Source of the DNA: Hanleya hanleyi
Taxonomy: Eukaryota; Mollusca; Polyplacophora; Lepidopleurida; Hanleyidae
DNA length: 64,000 nucleotides
NCBI GenBank assembly: GCA_036873755.1
Contig: JAVTVY010045590.1
Span: forward strand, 1-64,000
Direction: 5' to 3'
The notes beneath the pieces were generated by a model. It was not told where the DNA came from. It made no database searches and worked only from the letters and a program-made list of their open reading frames with translations. This document shows positions 20,993-32,979 of this stretch, one piece after another. A program made the position numbers and the translations under genes. Within the stretch, counting starts at the first letter, position 1. Each line of letters begins with the position of its first letter.

Positions 20993-21190
20993 TCAACCTG
21001 ACTCGAAAAGCACTTTCCCTACTACTCTCTTGGCAATCTCTGTTTCGGTATCCGTCGGTGGGCTCTCAACAGTCTCTGTATCAGCTTCTTGTGCCTCGGA
21101 GTCTTCAATTCCATGTCTATTTTTCTCGTGTGGCATCATATTGTAACGTCTGGTGAACGTGCGTTCGCACTCAGAGCAAGTATAATCCAT
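20993..21190 (-). CDS. Small C2H2 zinc-finger protein
   Basis: I start at the ATG of MDYTCSECERTFTRRYN (21,190), 45 bp downstream of a TATAAAAG box at 21,235-21,242. One C2H2 finger is followed by an acidic Glu/Thr-rich tail, 65 residues in all. It resembles in layout the first finger of the family B zinc-finger genes and lies at the edge of remnant C, pointing inward. It may be a truncated member of that gene family or an independent DNA-binding gene. Confidence 0.45.
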   Translation of the reverse strand: MDYTCSECERTFTRRYNMMPHEKNRHGIEDSEAQEADTETVESPPTDTETEIAKRVVGKVLFESG

Positions 21191-21234
21191 GCTGACGGTT
21201 GAACGTCGAATGTGTGTGTTTTGAGAATACACTT

Positions 21235-21242
21235 GCTTTTAT
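21235..21242 (-). promoter_or_regulatory. TATA box TATAAAAG
   Basis: 45 bp upstream of the zinc-finger start at 21,190 on the minus strand. Confidence 0.55.
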
Positions 21243-22120
21243 AGACCGTAACGCCCGTCAACGCTTAGCTTAACGCTTCAGCGCCCTGGTGAACTAGCTC
21301 AGAAGCTCTGATTTTCGTGGAATTGCCACCAATACCGCCCTATCTTTATGCCTTATCGCCTTATCTTAACACCATAACGCCATAGCTTAAGGTTACTGTA
21401 TCGGGTCGAAGCTTCAAAATCTGCATTTTTGTTGTTTGTCTTATACCAGAGTACACAGTCAAACCTACAAGTCGGGGGAATAAGAAATTATGAAAATTAG
21501 TGCACTGTAGTAAAAAACATGACTTTTTAAAACTCAAGCCATTCCTGGTGCAGTAGTGCTGATTGGTTTTTGGCCTTTTTCTCCGTTTAGTTTTTCGCCA
21601 AAAAGTGTTTTTTCCTGTTCAAATTTGTTATTTGATGTACAAACAGGAACTTTGGACACAATATTCCAATCATGCAGATCTTCAAAAGCTTGCCGCAAAT
21701 TTTATAAGTTCGGCCCTGTTCATGAATTATTTATGATTTAGTGGAGAGGGGTCGAGTTTTTGTGGCTTTTTTCAATCTTTGCACTTTGCACGACGATAAA
21801 ATAACTTCTAGGCCCTTACTAAAAAAAACTGAGGCAACCTATTTTTATTCAAGCAGTTGAAATGAAGGAAAAAATTGGCTGTATGGTGCTCAGTAGTATA
21901 TAAATGAGGAAATTCTGTCGTAAAAAAGGGGGTGAAGCGTGAAGGTGATGACGTCAGGGATGACTTCACTTCCGGGTCAAAGGTCACTTCCGGTAACGTC
22001 AGTTCCGGGTCAAAAGATCACTTCAGAGTCATAGGTCACTTCCGGGCAGGTGACGACTCAGCAAGAGTTATCTGCCCCTAAATATGACCGTACGCTTCAG
22101 TTATTTCAATTTTTGTCCCA
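21243..22120. other. Non-coding with clustered promoter-type motifs
   Basis: 21,250-21,320 is an inverted match to 18,530-18,585 (GCGTTGACGGGC type repeats). 21,944-22,050 packs TGACGTCA, repeated ACTTCCGG and GGGTCAAAGGTCA. A TATATAAATGAG lies near 21,896. No supported gene before 22,121. Confidence 0.45.
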
Positions 22121-22324
22121 ATGGGGAACCCACGCATGAACATTTGCCGTATGGGGCGTGGCACCATGTTTTCTCTGCCTCACGCTGTAGAACACGATGG
22201 TAGTGATCTCGAGGCCATTGGGTCACTTTTGCAGATCTGTGGTGGACATGTTAGTCCCATTCCGGTGCAGTGGATAACGACCTGGCACCATGCTAACTAC
22301 AAGCAACTGATCCGTCAGTCATAA
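22121..22324 (+). CDS. Short uncharacterised open frame
   Basis: 67 codons, MGNPRMNICRMGRGTMF, downstream of the CRE/ETS cluster. No domain is recognisable. It ends where a family B repeat (22,318-22,425) begins, so it may be a truncated gene. Coding status is doubtful. Confidence 0.2.
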   Translation: MGNPRMNICRMGRGTMFSLPHAVEHDGSDLEAIGSLLQICGGHVSPIPVQWITTWHHANYKQLIRQS

Positions 22325-22424
22325 TTCAGCCGTCGTCCATTAAAGAATATACGCGTCCATAGTCCAAAGACATATTCCATATTCCATATAACAGCATCAG
22401 CACCAAATTCAAAAAGACAATCAT

Positions 22425-25400
22425 TTTTTTTTTTTATAATTGATATTTTATTTGGCTTTTCATATAATGGACAGGACATATACAGCATGTATACAGCATA
22501 CAGACAACACACATACGCAGCTTAGGTTTGTTCTGCAAAAACATTGAAAACATCACAAAATTGAGGAACGCATTTTTACAATAGCATCAATTAATAGTAC
22601 AATATACTAGTTTTTTTCCAGATTTGTCATCAATTCCTAGATTTAACATTGATTAAAGCAGCCATATTGATATATATCTGTATGCATATTCTTGCAAAAT
22701 ACCTAGGATTTCAATAATAAATGTAGTGTCGACCAATATTGATCAAAAATATGCCTTTCACAATTTTTATATCTGATATATCTGTCTAATTCATATGCTG
22801 ATTTAAGATCTTTTTGAATACTTTCGAAAGTTGGCAATTTCTTAGCTGCTTTCATCCTGTAAATTGAAAATTTTATCACTGACATAGCATAGTTAAGTGG
22901 TTTATTTCGCGTTTCTAAAAGTCCAAAAATTACTTTCTTCGGCGTGAATGAAACGGGAATACCCACAGAGGCGAACCACTGCTCTATGTGTTGCCAAATA
23001 GGTTTTATATGTTCACATTCCCATAATAAGTGGAGGGTTGTCTCGGGGTTTTTATTACAAAAAGTACACCTACTACTAACAGTAGGATCAATCTTTTGGG
23101 CAAAGATATTGGTTGTCAGAATTCTATTCAGTATTCTATATTGAAACCATTTGAGCTTTACGTCTCGGTACTTAGATACATGGATATTAAAAGTTCGCCA
23201 TTCCCTTTCAGTAAAAGATTCTCCAAGAATTTTTTCCCATTTTAAATGAGCAGTCGATTTAGTAAACTTTGTGTCTAGTAAGGTTCTATAGTAAGTTTTA
23301 CAACCTTTTCGGACGCTCAATAAAGACGAAACATGGGGTGGAATCAGCGGAGTTATTGTTTGTTTCTGTAAAGATAAAATTCCTTTTTTATTTGCCGCCT
23401 TTTTTATTGCCTGGCATACAGATATATACTCCAAAAAGTTTGATCTGCATAGAAAGGTTTTCCTGAATGTATCAAATTTTAGGAATGTTCCGTCGGCTTC
23501 CAAAAGATCATTAACGAAACGGACACCTTTTCTATCCCAATCGGATAAATAAAACGCTTTGTTATCTATGGTAACATTCTCATTATACCATATTATCTCA
23601 TTGGAAAATATATGGCTCGTTTTGTAATCTAGTTTTGCTTGAAAATCGGCCCATGCTACAAGAACGTCCTTCCAGAAAAGATTGTCAATATATGGGATGA
23701 CGGTTTTTCTTAAGAAAGCAGAACCGACTGTCACCATGCTTTGGTTTTGTGGCATATACAGTAGGACTAGTTTTCCCCATTTAGGATTATTCAGATATAA
23801 TCTTCTAATCCACGATATTTTTTGTGCCTGGATGACGAATTTTATTACCGGGATATCCAAGCCTCCATCTTCTACAGTTTTGGTTGCCATTTTCCTGGAA
23901 ATTTTGTCTGGTTTAGAGTTCCATACAAACGCGAAACAGCTTTTTTGAAATTCTTCTATCATTAGTTCAGATGGATCTGGGAGAGCTGCAAAAATGTGAT
24001 TTAGTTTTGACAAAAGTAAGCTTTTCAGAATAACAACTCTACCTATTGGAGTCAGTCCACGTCTTGACCATATTCTCATGGCAGAAGAAATATCCTTTAA
24101 TTTGTCTTTATAGTTTCTCTCCACCATTTCAGCTAGGTTGTGGGTGAAAACCAGTCCTAATAATTTAAAATCGCCTTGTGACCAATCCAAATGCCATTTT
24201 GTTTTCAACATTATGTTGGATGTTTTAAGTGAACCTATTCGAACAATTTTTGTTTTGTCTACATTCATTTTTAAACCTGAAAAATTAGCAAAATGTTCCA
24301 ATGTTTCCAGACATGAATTTAAACTCTTGAGGGATCCGTCTAGAAAAATTGTAGTATCGTCAGCATATTGGGACAGAAGGAATTCCTCATCTCCAATCTT
24401 GATACCCTTAATATTTGCATTGCCTCTAAGCATTGCTGCTAATATTTCGGCACAAATGAGAAAAATGTACGGTGATAATGGATCCCCTTGGCGACAGCCG
24501 CGTGATATGTCGAAGAACTGAGAAGCAAAGCCGTTAACTAACACACATGTCTGAGCGTTTTTGTAGAATATATTTATCCATTTTTGTATAGACGGGCCAA
24601 ATTTGAAATATTCCAATGCCTTTTGTATAAACGACCAATCTACAGAGTCAAACGCTTTCTCGAAGCCTATCAACATTAACAAACCTGGTATTTGGTGATC
24701 CTCTGAATATTGCATTATATCATATACCAGCCTTGTGTTTTCACCAATAAATCTCCCAGCCATAAATCCTTTTTGATCCTCGTGAATTATATGTGGCAAA
24801 CTAGTTTTTATTCTTTGTGCAATAGCCGCAGATGCAATTTTGTATGTAATATTTAATAATGATATAGGCCGCCAGTTTTTAAGCAGATGTTTTGCTTTAC
24901 CCTCTTTAGGGAGACATGTTATAATTCCTCGTTGTTGGGTTACAGACAGAGCACCATTATCGTATGCAAAATTCAATGACTTAATTAAATAACTACCTAA
25001 ATCGATCCAGAAAAATTTAAAAAACTCTGCCGTGTATCCATCTGGTCCAGGACTTTTATCATTCTTCATATTTTTAAGAGCCGACAAAATTTCTACCTTG
25101 CTTAGCTCTCCCTCCATAGATTCTGTCTGAATTTTACTAAGTTTCGGAACAGTGTCACCTAACAAACCGTCTATGTCTACCGAGCAAACGTCTTTCTTTG
25201 TATACAATTTCTTATAAAAAGTTTTAGTTTCTACTAGTATTTGGTCTGTTTCTGTAATTATTTCATTTTTTGAGTTTTCTATCCTCGTTATTGCCTTATT
25301 TAGGTAATTTCGATGTTCTAAGTTTAGAAAATATTTTGATGGTTTTTCGCCACTTTCTGACCATCTGGCTTTCGCCCTTATCATCATTCCCTCGACCCTA

Positions 25401-26509
25401 CTTTTTTAAATTGATTCTAATTTTTTATTGGTTTCCTCTATATCATGTATGACACGGCGTTTCTCATCGTATTCTGTTAATTCATCTACTTTACTTTCCA
25501 ATCTCACAAGATCCTCCTGCAACTTCAATTCTTCTTTCTTTTGTTCCCTTTTTTTATGCGAAGAGTATGATATAGATTTGCCTCGTATACCCAGTAGTAT
25601 CATTTCAAATAGTAATTGATCGTTGATTGTTAGCTCCGATGTTTCCACTGGGTTTGTATTATCAGTTCTAGTGTATTGTTCTACTGTGTCCATTATTGAA
25701 CCTTTAACAAGCTCTACATAGTCTTTGTCTTTTAGAAGTGAGTTATTAAATTTCCAAAATCCTTTGCCTTTTTTAAAATCTGTAAAGGAGAGTGATAAGC
25801 TGACAAGTGAATGATCTGATCTATAGCTGGGATGAATGTTGGAACATTTTACTCCGTGTAACAGGTTACGAGATGTCAAAAAAAAGTCGAGGCGCGATTG
25901 CTTAAGTGGAGTTGGCTGTCGCCAAGTATATCTTTTCACCTCCGGGTTAAACTCACGCCATGGATCTACTAAATCATAATATTCCTTTAGCTCCAAGACC
26001 CTTTCTCTACCTTTTGGATGGTTTACATGGATATAATTAAAGGTATCAAGATCTGGGTTTTGCACTAAATTCCAATCGCCACAAAGGATATAATGCTGAC
26101 TATTCCATTCGTCTAATATTGTTTGGATATTGTCGATAAAATCTGGGTCATCTTCATTTGGGGCGTAAATAGAAACTAAAGTGAATGTTAGTTCTGGCAT
26201 TTTAATTTCCAATATTAGATAGTTACCTTTTTTTGTATCTCGCCGTACTCTCAAAACTTCGAATTCAAAATTGTTGTTAAATAAGATTGCAACACCTCTT
26301 GAGTTATTAGAGTATGGGCTGATATATGTATCATAACCCCATTCTGTAGATACGTATTTTTTCATTTTTCGAGTGAAGTGAACATCCTGTAGGCAGTAGA
26401 TGGACATTTTTTTATCACGGAGATGTCGAAATACGTCAATTCTTTTCTGCTTATTATTCAGTCCTCGACAGTTGACTGATGCTATTGTTATCTCTTGATT
26501 AGACGCCAT
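22425..26509 (-). mobile_element. L1/Tx1-like non-LTR retrotransposon (LINE), nearly full ORF2
   Basis: Minus-strand element with a poly(A) end at 22,425-22,437 (seen as T on the plus strand), a 3-prime untranslated part of about 270 bp and one long ORF2. It interrupts a family B repeat whose left part ends at 22,424 (compare 38,268-38,380). The 5-prime limit is uncertain. No ORF1 was found upstream; the A-rich stretch at 27,178-27,222 may belong to another insertion. Confidence 0.85.
22703..26509 (-). pseudogene. LINE ORF2: AP endonuclease + reverse transcriptase, one stop codon
   Basis: A continuous frame of about 1,268 codons from MASNQEITIASVNCRG, interrupted only by a TAA at 25,406-25,408. 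The N-terminal AP-like endonuclease shows YILCGDWN, SRLDFFL and YRSDHS. The RT shows SPGPDGYTAEFF, GCRQGDPLSPY and the catalytic SQYADDTTIFL. The C-terminus has the CCHC-like CTFCNKNPETTLHLLWEC found in L1/Tx1 clade elements. RT motif A reads LIGFEKAFD, with Gly where the catalytic Asp is expected, so even without the stop the enzyme would be dead. Endonuclease and RT nick the target and copy the RNA in place. Confidence 0.88.
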
Positions 26510-26519
26510 TTAATGGAGG

Positions 26520-28392
26520 GAAAAATTCTTGTGAATTCCAGAAAAATGTACATAAGACAATAAAGACAGTTGATGTTTTTGCATATACCGTAATAAGTTT
26601 AACTTTCACTGAGCTGTACGCTGGTATGGTGTTCTTAATGTGTATGTCCTCTTCTGTCGAAAAAACCAAACTATTCAAAGCATGAGATATCAAAAGCAAT
26701 GAATAAAAATACAAAATACAACAAGTAAATTTACTTCCAGGCATCCTCAAAATAAAGGAGTTTGCCTGCTCTGTCGGAGTGTGCAATATATACAATACAA
26801 ATTCCGTATAGGCTGGTCAAACATGACATGTCCGTGTTGGTCCCATACGGGCCTCCCATCAGGGAAAATAGGAAAGCTTGGACAAGTTAAATGTAAAAAA
26901 TGGATAATAATAATAATGGTAATTGAAGTAGAACAGATACGTTTTAACTAAATTGTTCAAAGTTGATAAAAAGAATGAACCGTTGCAACTTATGAGACTT
27001 TTACTTGGCAGCATATATTTATATTGACCAAAACAATTGAGAATATGCTCAAAAGTTGAGAACGTTAGGCAACTTTTTTTTAAGATAGAACAATTATGTT
27101 TTATAGCTTGCTCTACGCAAGGAGAAGACATCTATGCAGGTAAAGTATGTGCATATTGGTCATAAGACAAAGGTAAAAAAAAAAAAATAAAAAAAAAAAT
27201 AAAAGAAGACAAAAAAAAAAATAGGAGTGGTGGGAGGTTTTCTGTGGACAATACACCTTTGCATTCCATGATATTGGTCCATTGAAACAAATAGGTCGGT
27301 GTTATTGTAAACTCTATTATGATTCTATATCCAATAAATATTTAAAGTATGATATTCGATATATTAGAATCATCACAATATTTTATATTTACCACCAACA
27401 TGGACTGAATAATATACGGTACCAACACTAAATCTGCTGAACAAGTGTACATACTTTACATGTTACTGAAGATGAAAATATTCACATCCATGACGTGCAG
27501 AAATTTCCCGATTTAATTGGAAACGAAAAGGCGAGAAAAAAATCAGTGTAGAACTAGTGGCATTATATGATGCAGTCATACTTGAGCATCCGTCACTAGT
27601 AACTTCATTTTAGCAAAAGAACCCGACCGGTCTGACCGATCACGTGATCAATCACCTTAATGCGGTATACTGATCCATGTTGGACGGTGTGGCCGAACGA
27701 TCCCTCTAACGGAAGGGCTCCCAGGGGATAAAAATTCACGATTCACGTGCGAAAGCAGACATGGCGGATCTCCACTTCAAGACTTCCAACTTAAATTTTC
27801 CACTATTTCTGGCGTGAGATACCATGATATTGACCAGAATACCATCATAATCTGAGTATTCTACTTCTCGCATGTCGAGAATATAAATATAACGAACATG
27901 AAACGTTTTCTGGCCACGCGAAAATTATGCATAATCGCTACCGAACCAGGGTCGGCGAGTTGTGCGCTTTCAAAGATCATTTCACGAAATCAACACACAC
28001 TTATATACACAACCGTTCATATTTGATGAAAGGAAGTCTTTAGGCTGCATCACGATCAATCAATCTTTTAGACACACATACCTTGTAAATGGTTATATTT
28101 AGGGTCAAAATTGAACACTGTCACAGATCGGCGTCCGTGTTGCGCGTCTACATTACTCGCGTAGACAACGCGTTTTGTCAAAATGGAGACCGGTTTCGTA
28201 AATGGACAGACACATATATGCTGAATTTCCGTGGTAAAGTTTCACAAAAATTGCCTTTCTAACTCTATAATTCGATATGTTAATTAAAAAATGCTTTCGG
28301 GATAATAAATTCGTCAGAGTGTACGAGTTTCAGGGAGGGTCATAACTTTTCATACACCCTGGGAAAAACCTGAATAACTAATATTATGCTAG
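26520..28392. other. Unassigned AT-rich sequence upstream of LINE ORF2
   Basis: It may include the LINE 5-prime region. There is an A-rich tract at 27,178-27,222. No open frame has convincing protein character. The short segment TCCTGCAAGAGAGAAG at about 28,395-28,410 also occurs at 38,406 in the family B repeat that is interrupted at 22,424, so the whole 22,425-28,392 block may be inserted sequence. Confidence 0.35.
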
Positions 28393-28639
28393 TGTCCTGC
28401 AAGAGAGAAGCGGTCAACAGTAGTAGTATAGTAAGCGTATTTCGAGCAAGGTTTTCCAGGGAGGTAATTCTTGGTCCCCTTTTTCCGCCAGGGGGCGCCA
28501 CCAGTCCCGTATTACGTCACTTCCGGTCTGGGTGAATCGGGCGTGTGTATTCCTCCGCGGTAATGCGGTCTGGCGGTGATGCGGTCGCGAAAAAAAGCTT
28601 CCGCGGAGAAAAAGTAGTCCCCAGACTTCAGATACGCTG

Positions 28640-29790
28640 GATGGTCCGATTGGGTCGTATGAGGTATCAATGTGAAGCATTCGTGAAGGGGCATCCGAGG
28701 GGATGGGTGTGGGGTTGAAATTTCGTCATTCTGCGCATGCGCGGTAGACCAAGGGTATGGAAATAGCCGTTTTGGGATCTAGGGGAGCCACTATTGGACC
28801 GATGGGGTCGAGTGAGGTATCAATGCGAAGCCTATGTGAGGGGGCATCCGATGGCCTGGGTGTGGGGTTGGAACATGGTCATTCTGCGCATGCGCGGTAG
28901 ACCAAGGGTATGGAAATAGCCGTTTTGGGGTTTAGGGCAGCCACTAATGGACCGATGGGGTCGAGTGAGGTATCCATGTGAAGCCTATGTGAGGGGGCAT
29001 CCCACTGGGTGGATGTGGGGTCGGAATATCGTCATTCTGCGCATGCGCAATAGACAAAGGGTATGAAAATAGACGTTTTGGGATGTAGGTGAGCCACTAA
29101 TGAGCCGATGGAGTTGAGTGAGGTATCAATGTGAAGCATAGGTGAGGGGGCATCCGATTGGACTAGTGTCTCGGCCGTTGTCCACATTCTGCGCATGCGC
29201 AGACAGGGAATTCAGGGAAAAGGGTGTGGAAATAGACGTTTTAGGGTTTAGGTGAGCCCCTCATGATCCTATGGTGTCGTATGAGGTCTTATTTTGAAGC
29301 TGTCGTGAGGGAGCATCCGCCTGGGCTAGTGTTTCGTTCATTGTCCATAGTCTGCGCATGCGCAGTCTGGCCGTCGTATAGAAATAGACGTGTTGGGGTT
29401 TAGGTGGGCCCCTATTGGGCCGATGGGATCGAGTGAGGTATCCATGTAAAGCAGTCGTGAGGGAGTATCCGACGGGGTGGGTGTGACGTGGGACTGACGT
29501 CATTCTGCGCATGCGCAGTAGAGAAAGTGTATGGAAATAGACGTTCTTGGGCCTAGCCGAGCTACTTTTGGGTCGATGGAGTCGAGTGAGGTATCCATGT
29601 GAAGCCTAGGTGAGGGAGCAACCGCCTGAAGTAGTGTCTCGGCCGTTGTCCACATTCTGCGCATGGGCAGACAGGGAATTGTGGGAAACGGGTGTGGAAA
29701 TAGACGTTTTTGCGGTCTAGGTGGGCCACGAAGGGTCCGATGGAGTCGAGTGAGGTATCAAAGTGAAGCATTCGTGAAGGGGCATGCAGT
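28640..29790. repeat. NRF-1-motif array, left inverted repeat of copy 1
   Basis: Seven units of about 152 bp in reverse orientation. TGCGCATGCGC occurs at about 28,732, 28,884, 29,036, 29,189, 29,352 and 29,504, with a degenerate one at 29,657. Units also carry TCGAGTGAGGTATC and AAATAGACGTTTT. In places TGACGTCATTCTGCGCATGC joins a CRE directly to the NRF-1 site. Confidence 0.88.
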
Positions 29791-30596
29791 CATGGGTGGA
29801 TGCATGTAAAATTAGGGGTATGACGTCACTTCCGGTTTGGGTGAATGGGGCGTGACCTTGGAACATGATAGGACATGTACCGACCTGTCTGTGGGGGTTC
29901 TCCCGCCATAATTTCGCTGACATCTGCGCCTGCATCCGGGTATGCATGAGGGTCTGTGTGAATGGGGTGTGACCTGGGAACATGATAGGAAAGCATGTAC
30001 TGACCTGTCTGTGGGGTTTTCCCGGCCCCGGCCCGGCCCGCCCCGGCTGCAGCGCGCGGGTTACTCCGGCCGCAGCGCGCGCGCGCACGCGCGGGTTCTC
30101 CGGACGCGCGCGCGGGTTCTCCGGAAGTGCGCGGCATCACCGGCAGTGTACGGGTGAATTTCGGATTATCCTAGGCCACTGATTGGCTACTTTCTCAACG
30201 GTGTTCAAAGCCAGTTTCACCGAATCCCCACATGTCTGTTATAGCCTTCTCTCTTCCAGGAAACAAGCCTATGTTTTTGTATACTATGATTGTCTTTTTG
30301 AATTTGGTGCTAATACCGTTATATGAAAAATGGAATAGGTCTTTGGATTATGGACGTGGATATTCTCTAATGGACGACGGCTGGATTATGAATGACGGAC
30401 TAGACGCTTGTAATTCATGCATTATGCTCATTTTTTTATTCAGTAACAACAACAACGTGAGAACAGCCACGTGAAAACTGAAGCCCAGAACAGGTGGCTT
30501 GAACATTGAAAGAACTTAAGCCCAGAACAGGGGGGGGGGGCTTGTACATTGAAAGAACATAAGCCCAGAACAGGGGAGCTTGTACATTGAAAGAAC
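29791..30596. repeat. Inner part of left inverted repeat of copy 1
   Basis: It has a CpG-rich core (30,010-30,150), a CCACTGATTGGCTA CCAAT-type motif, and a minisatellite of AAGCCCAGAACAGG units (30,480-30,625) that follows every protease copy in this window. The mirror image is at 37,660-38,760. Confidence 0.7.
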
Positions 30597-31070
30597 TTAA
30601 GCCCAGAACGGGGCTTGTACATTGAAATGATGGGCGGCCCAGTCATATACGAGTACATCTCAGTCCTCGGCCTTGGGGTACTCGTCAAACATCTGTACGA
30701 TGGTAGATAAGGGTCTTCCCCTGCATCGATGGTACAGGTAAAACAAGCAATATTGTCCGCACACGCTACTGGTCAGGCTTTGCAACGTTTGACTGTTCCA
30801 ACATCACATCTCTGTGCCTTGATCCATGAAGTCTGTTAAATCGGGATGGAGGGGTGGCAGGCCGTACGGGTCAAAGTATTCGCCCTGCTGTTCTGTCAAG
30901 TACACGGCCACCCAATGTTCACCGGGCCGATCCATCGGGTCCGTGTTGAGAACGTAAGCAGCAGGATACATACGGTCTAATGGGAACACATATCGGCCGA
31001 ACACTCCTTGAAAGACCATACGTGTCTCTGGGTCATTCTCCAGCACGGTGGTTATCTGGTCTGTATCCAT
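30597..31070 (-). pseudogene. Adenain-like maturation protease, copy 1 left, nonsense mutation
   Basis: Same gene as the intact protease at 48,334. The start is the ATG at 31,070. The catalytic-His segment EHWVAVYL and FDPYGLPP are present. Then a TGA about 95 codons into the frame (at about 30,804; the intact copy has a Trp codon there) stops reading before the Gln and Cys residues. The remainder down to 30,597 is conserved but unread. Confidence 0.78.
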
Positions 31071-31071
31071 G

Positions 31072-32280
31072 TTAGGTGGAGAAGTCACACAGGACGTTGC
31101 GCGCTTTGTCCACTTGAATTATGTTGTCAAACTCGGCGTAGCAGATCACATTGACGGTGCTCCGGAGGGCTCGTGCAAAGTGGATTTCCAACCGTAAATT
31201 GCCTTGCTTGGCGAGAGCCAGCTGATGGTCGTTCTCTAAGGTGGGGGTCAGATCGAAACAGAACAACGTGTATCCGTTCGCGTAGTCCTCCCGTCTGATC
31301 ATATTCCCTTCGTCCTGGTAGATTTGACCGGTGGCTGTAAACAGGCTCTGATAGGCTCGAATGAAATTCGCGCGCCCAAAGTTCGGTGTTAAGGCTGTGG
31401 CTGGGACCTGTTGTCCATCCACATGCAGGGCCACAAAATTGATGCCGAAATGTTTAAAGTCAAACGGGTTCTCTGGGTAGGCTCCGCTGAAACTGGTATT
31501 TTCCACACAGGCCAGGATCAATCGCTTGGGTAGTTCCCCCAGGAACAGGTTTTCTCTGTTGGCGCTCATATTTCCAGCAGACACAGAGAACACTTTGGTT
31601 TGCACACGACGGATAGGGTACTGGGCTGCATGCCCGTCTACGTTATTGGCCATCAAGGCGAAGGTCGGAGGCGCCCGTATCAGTCGGATTTTGATGGGGA
31701 TCTTGTTCAAGAGGTACCGGTCTTGCATGAAGATGTCTGCGTGCAGTCGACCCATGAGATCCACCGAGACGCCGTTCGCGGTCAAAGCCTTCCGTTTGCT
31801 ATATCCCACATTGTCGTTCTCTGCGCCCATGTGCTCGGCTGTGTCCTGGTAGAATAAAGCGGCTGTGAGTTGAGATTTTTTAGCCTCTCGTCCATGCGAC
31901 AACAGCGTCTCGATGTAGGCTCGATAGGGGTACGTCTTGGTCGAGTCACTGATGAGTTTGCCGCTGAGAAATATATCCACCTGTTGAAACATCGAGTGCA
32001 GCCAGAGATTTGTCGGGCCCACCGTTGCATGGTCCACGATTCTGGAGCCATCTCCATTGACGATGTTGGCTTTCACATACAAGTATGTATGGGCTAAATC
32101 CACATAGGTCGTATCCGCATTACTGATGGTGAACTCGATGGGCCCTGTTGCGTTGATGCTGGAGAGCGGGAGATGCTCCACCCATAATCCTTGTTCGGCA
32201 CTGGCCTGTGTGGGCGGGACGGTCCACAAATCAAATTCACTGTTGGTGGAGGGGCAGGACTCTGCGTGGATCAAGGACAT
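31072..32280 (-). CDS. Double-jelly-roll major capsid-like protein, internal deletion (copy 1 left)
   Basis: An open 402-codon frame starting MSLIHAESCPSTNSEFD. It equals the 436-residue protein at 49,646 except for an in-frame loss of 34 residues after VDGHAA. The deletion removes a beta segment (the DYKIVIQDAVLYVRKV part of the full copy), so a normal fold is doubtful although the frame is open. It is followed after 1 bp by the protease gene, as in copy 2. Confidence 0.78.
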   Translation of the reverse strand: MSLIHAESCPSTNSEFDLWTVPPTQASAEQGLWVEHLPLSSINATGPIEFTISNADTTYVDLAHTYLYVKANIVNGDGSRIVDHATVGPTNLWLHSMFQQVDIFLSGKLISDSTKTYPYRAYIETLLSHGREAKKSQLTAALFYQDTAEHMGAENDNVGYSKRKALTANGVSVDLMGRLHADIFMQDRYLLNKIPIKIRLIRAPPTFALMANNVDGHAAQYPIRRVQTKVFSVSAGNMSANRENLFLGELPKRLILACVENTSFSGAYPENPFDFKHFGINFVALHVDGQQVPATALTPNFGRANFIRAYQSLFTATGQIYQDEGNMIRREDYANGYTLFCFDLTPTLENDHQLALAKQGNLRLEIHFARALRSTVNVICYAEFDNIIQVDKARNVLCDFST

Positions 32281-32283
32281 GTT

Positions 32284-32690
32284 TTAAGAAAAGATATCCT
32301 GGGTCTTCGATGTGCGTCGTCGCTTGGTCGGTCGTCGACTGGTGCGTGGTCTCGGTGGTGCAGGTCTATTATTCCCTACGGTGCGTTGTGCTTTGGCCAC
32401 CAAGACGCCTCCCGCTTCTTTGGCCTGCCGTTTCAAGCCTTCTTTGGGTGCCGTACCCCCCCCAAGACATCACCGGCGACTTGCAGTCCACTGCGTACCG
32501 CTTGTTTGCCGATTGCTTTCACCCCACGCGTCACCAAGGGCAGGAACGTTTTGACGATGCTTCCGAGTATGTTCCTCAGTCCATGTGCTCGTTGCATACG
32601 TGCACCACTAAAGACCGGAAGGCCACCGCCGGCCTGTTGGGCATAATAGTCCATATAGCTGCGTGCATCGCACTCGTAAGGCACCTTCAT
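32284..32690 (-). pseudogene. Basic core-like protein, copy 1, frameshifted
   Basis: Begins MKVPYECDARSYMDYY like the intact gene at 50,057. A longer C-run near 32,455 shifts the frame, giving a stop at 32,433. The basic Arg/Pro/Thr-rich tail lies in another frame. Confidence 0.7.
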
Positions 32691-32721
32691 TATACAAAGT
32701 GGGGAGCCCGTGCTTGTCGAA

Positions 32722-32979
32722 CCCGTCCATCACGATTTAACAGACTTCATGGATCAAGGCACAGAGACGTGGTGTTGGAACAGTCAAACGTTGCAAAGCC
32801 TGACCAGTAGCGTGTGCGGACAATATTGCTTGTTTTACCTGTACCATCGATGCAGGGGAAGACCCTTATCTACCATCGTACAGATGTTTGACGAGTACCC
32901 CAAGGCCGAGGACCGAGATGTACTCGTACATGACTGGGCCGCCCATCATTTCAATGTACAAGCCCCGTTCTGGGCTTAA
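32722..32979 (+). pseudogene. Protease C-terminal fragment on plus strand
   Basis: Beginning at DLTDFMDQGTE the sequence encodes the Gln and Cys side of the protease (SVCGQYCLFYLYHRC) and ends at the normal stop, followed by the AAGCCC minisatellite and AATAAA (33,137). The His-containing half is missing. The junction near 32,720 joins it to the start of the penton/basic-protein boundary of the opposite strand. This marks a recombination point. Confidence 0.7.

Noticed and set aside
26859..27131. 90-codon frame as LINE ORF1
   Set aside because: The composition is low-complexity AT-rich and no RRM, coiled coil or zinc knuckle is visible.
28640..29790. NRF-1 arrays considered as a CRISPR or plain satellite
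   Set aside because: Units are 150-163 bp, differ throughout, lie in inverted orientation at element ends and fit terminal repeats better.
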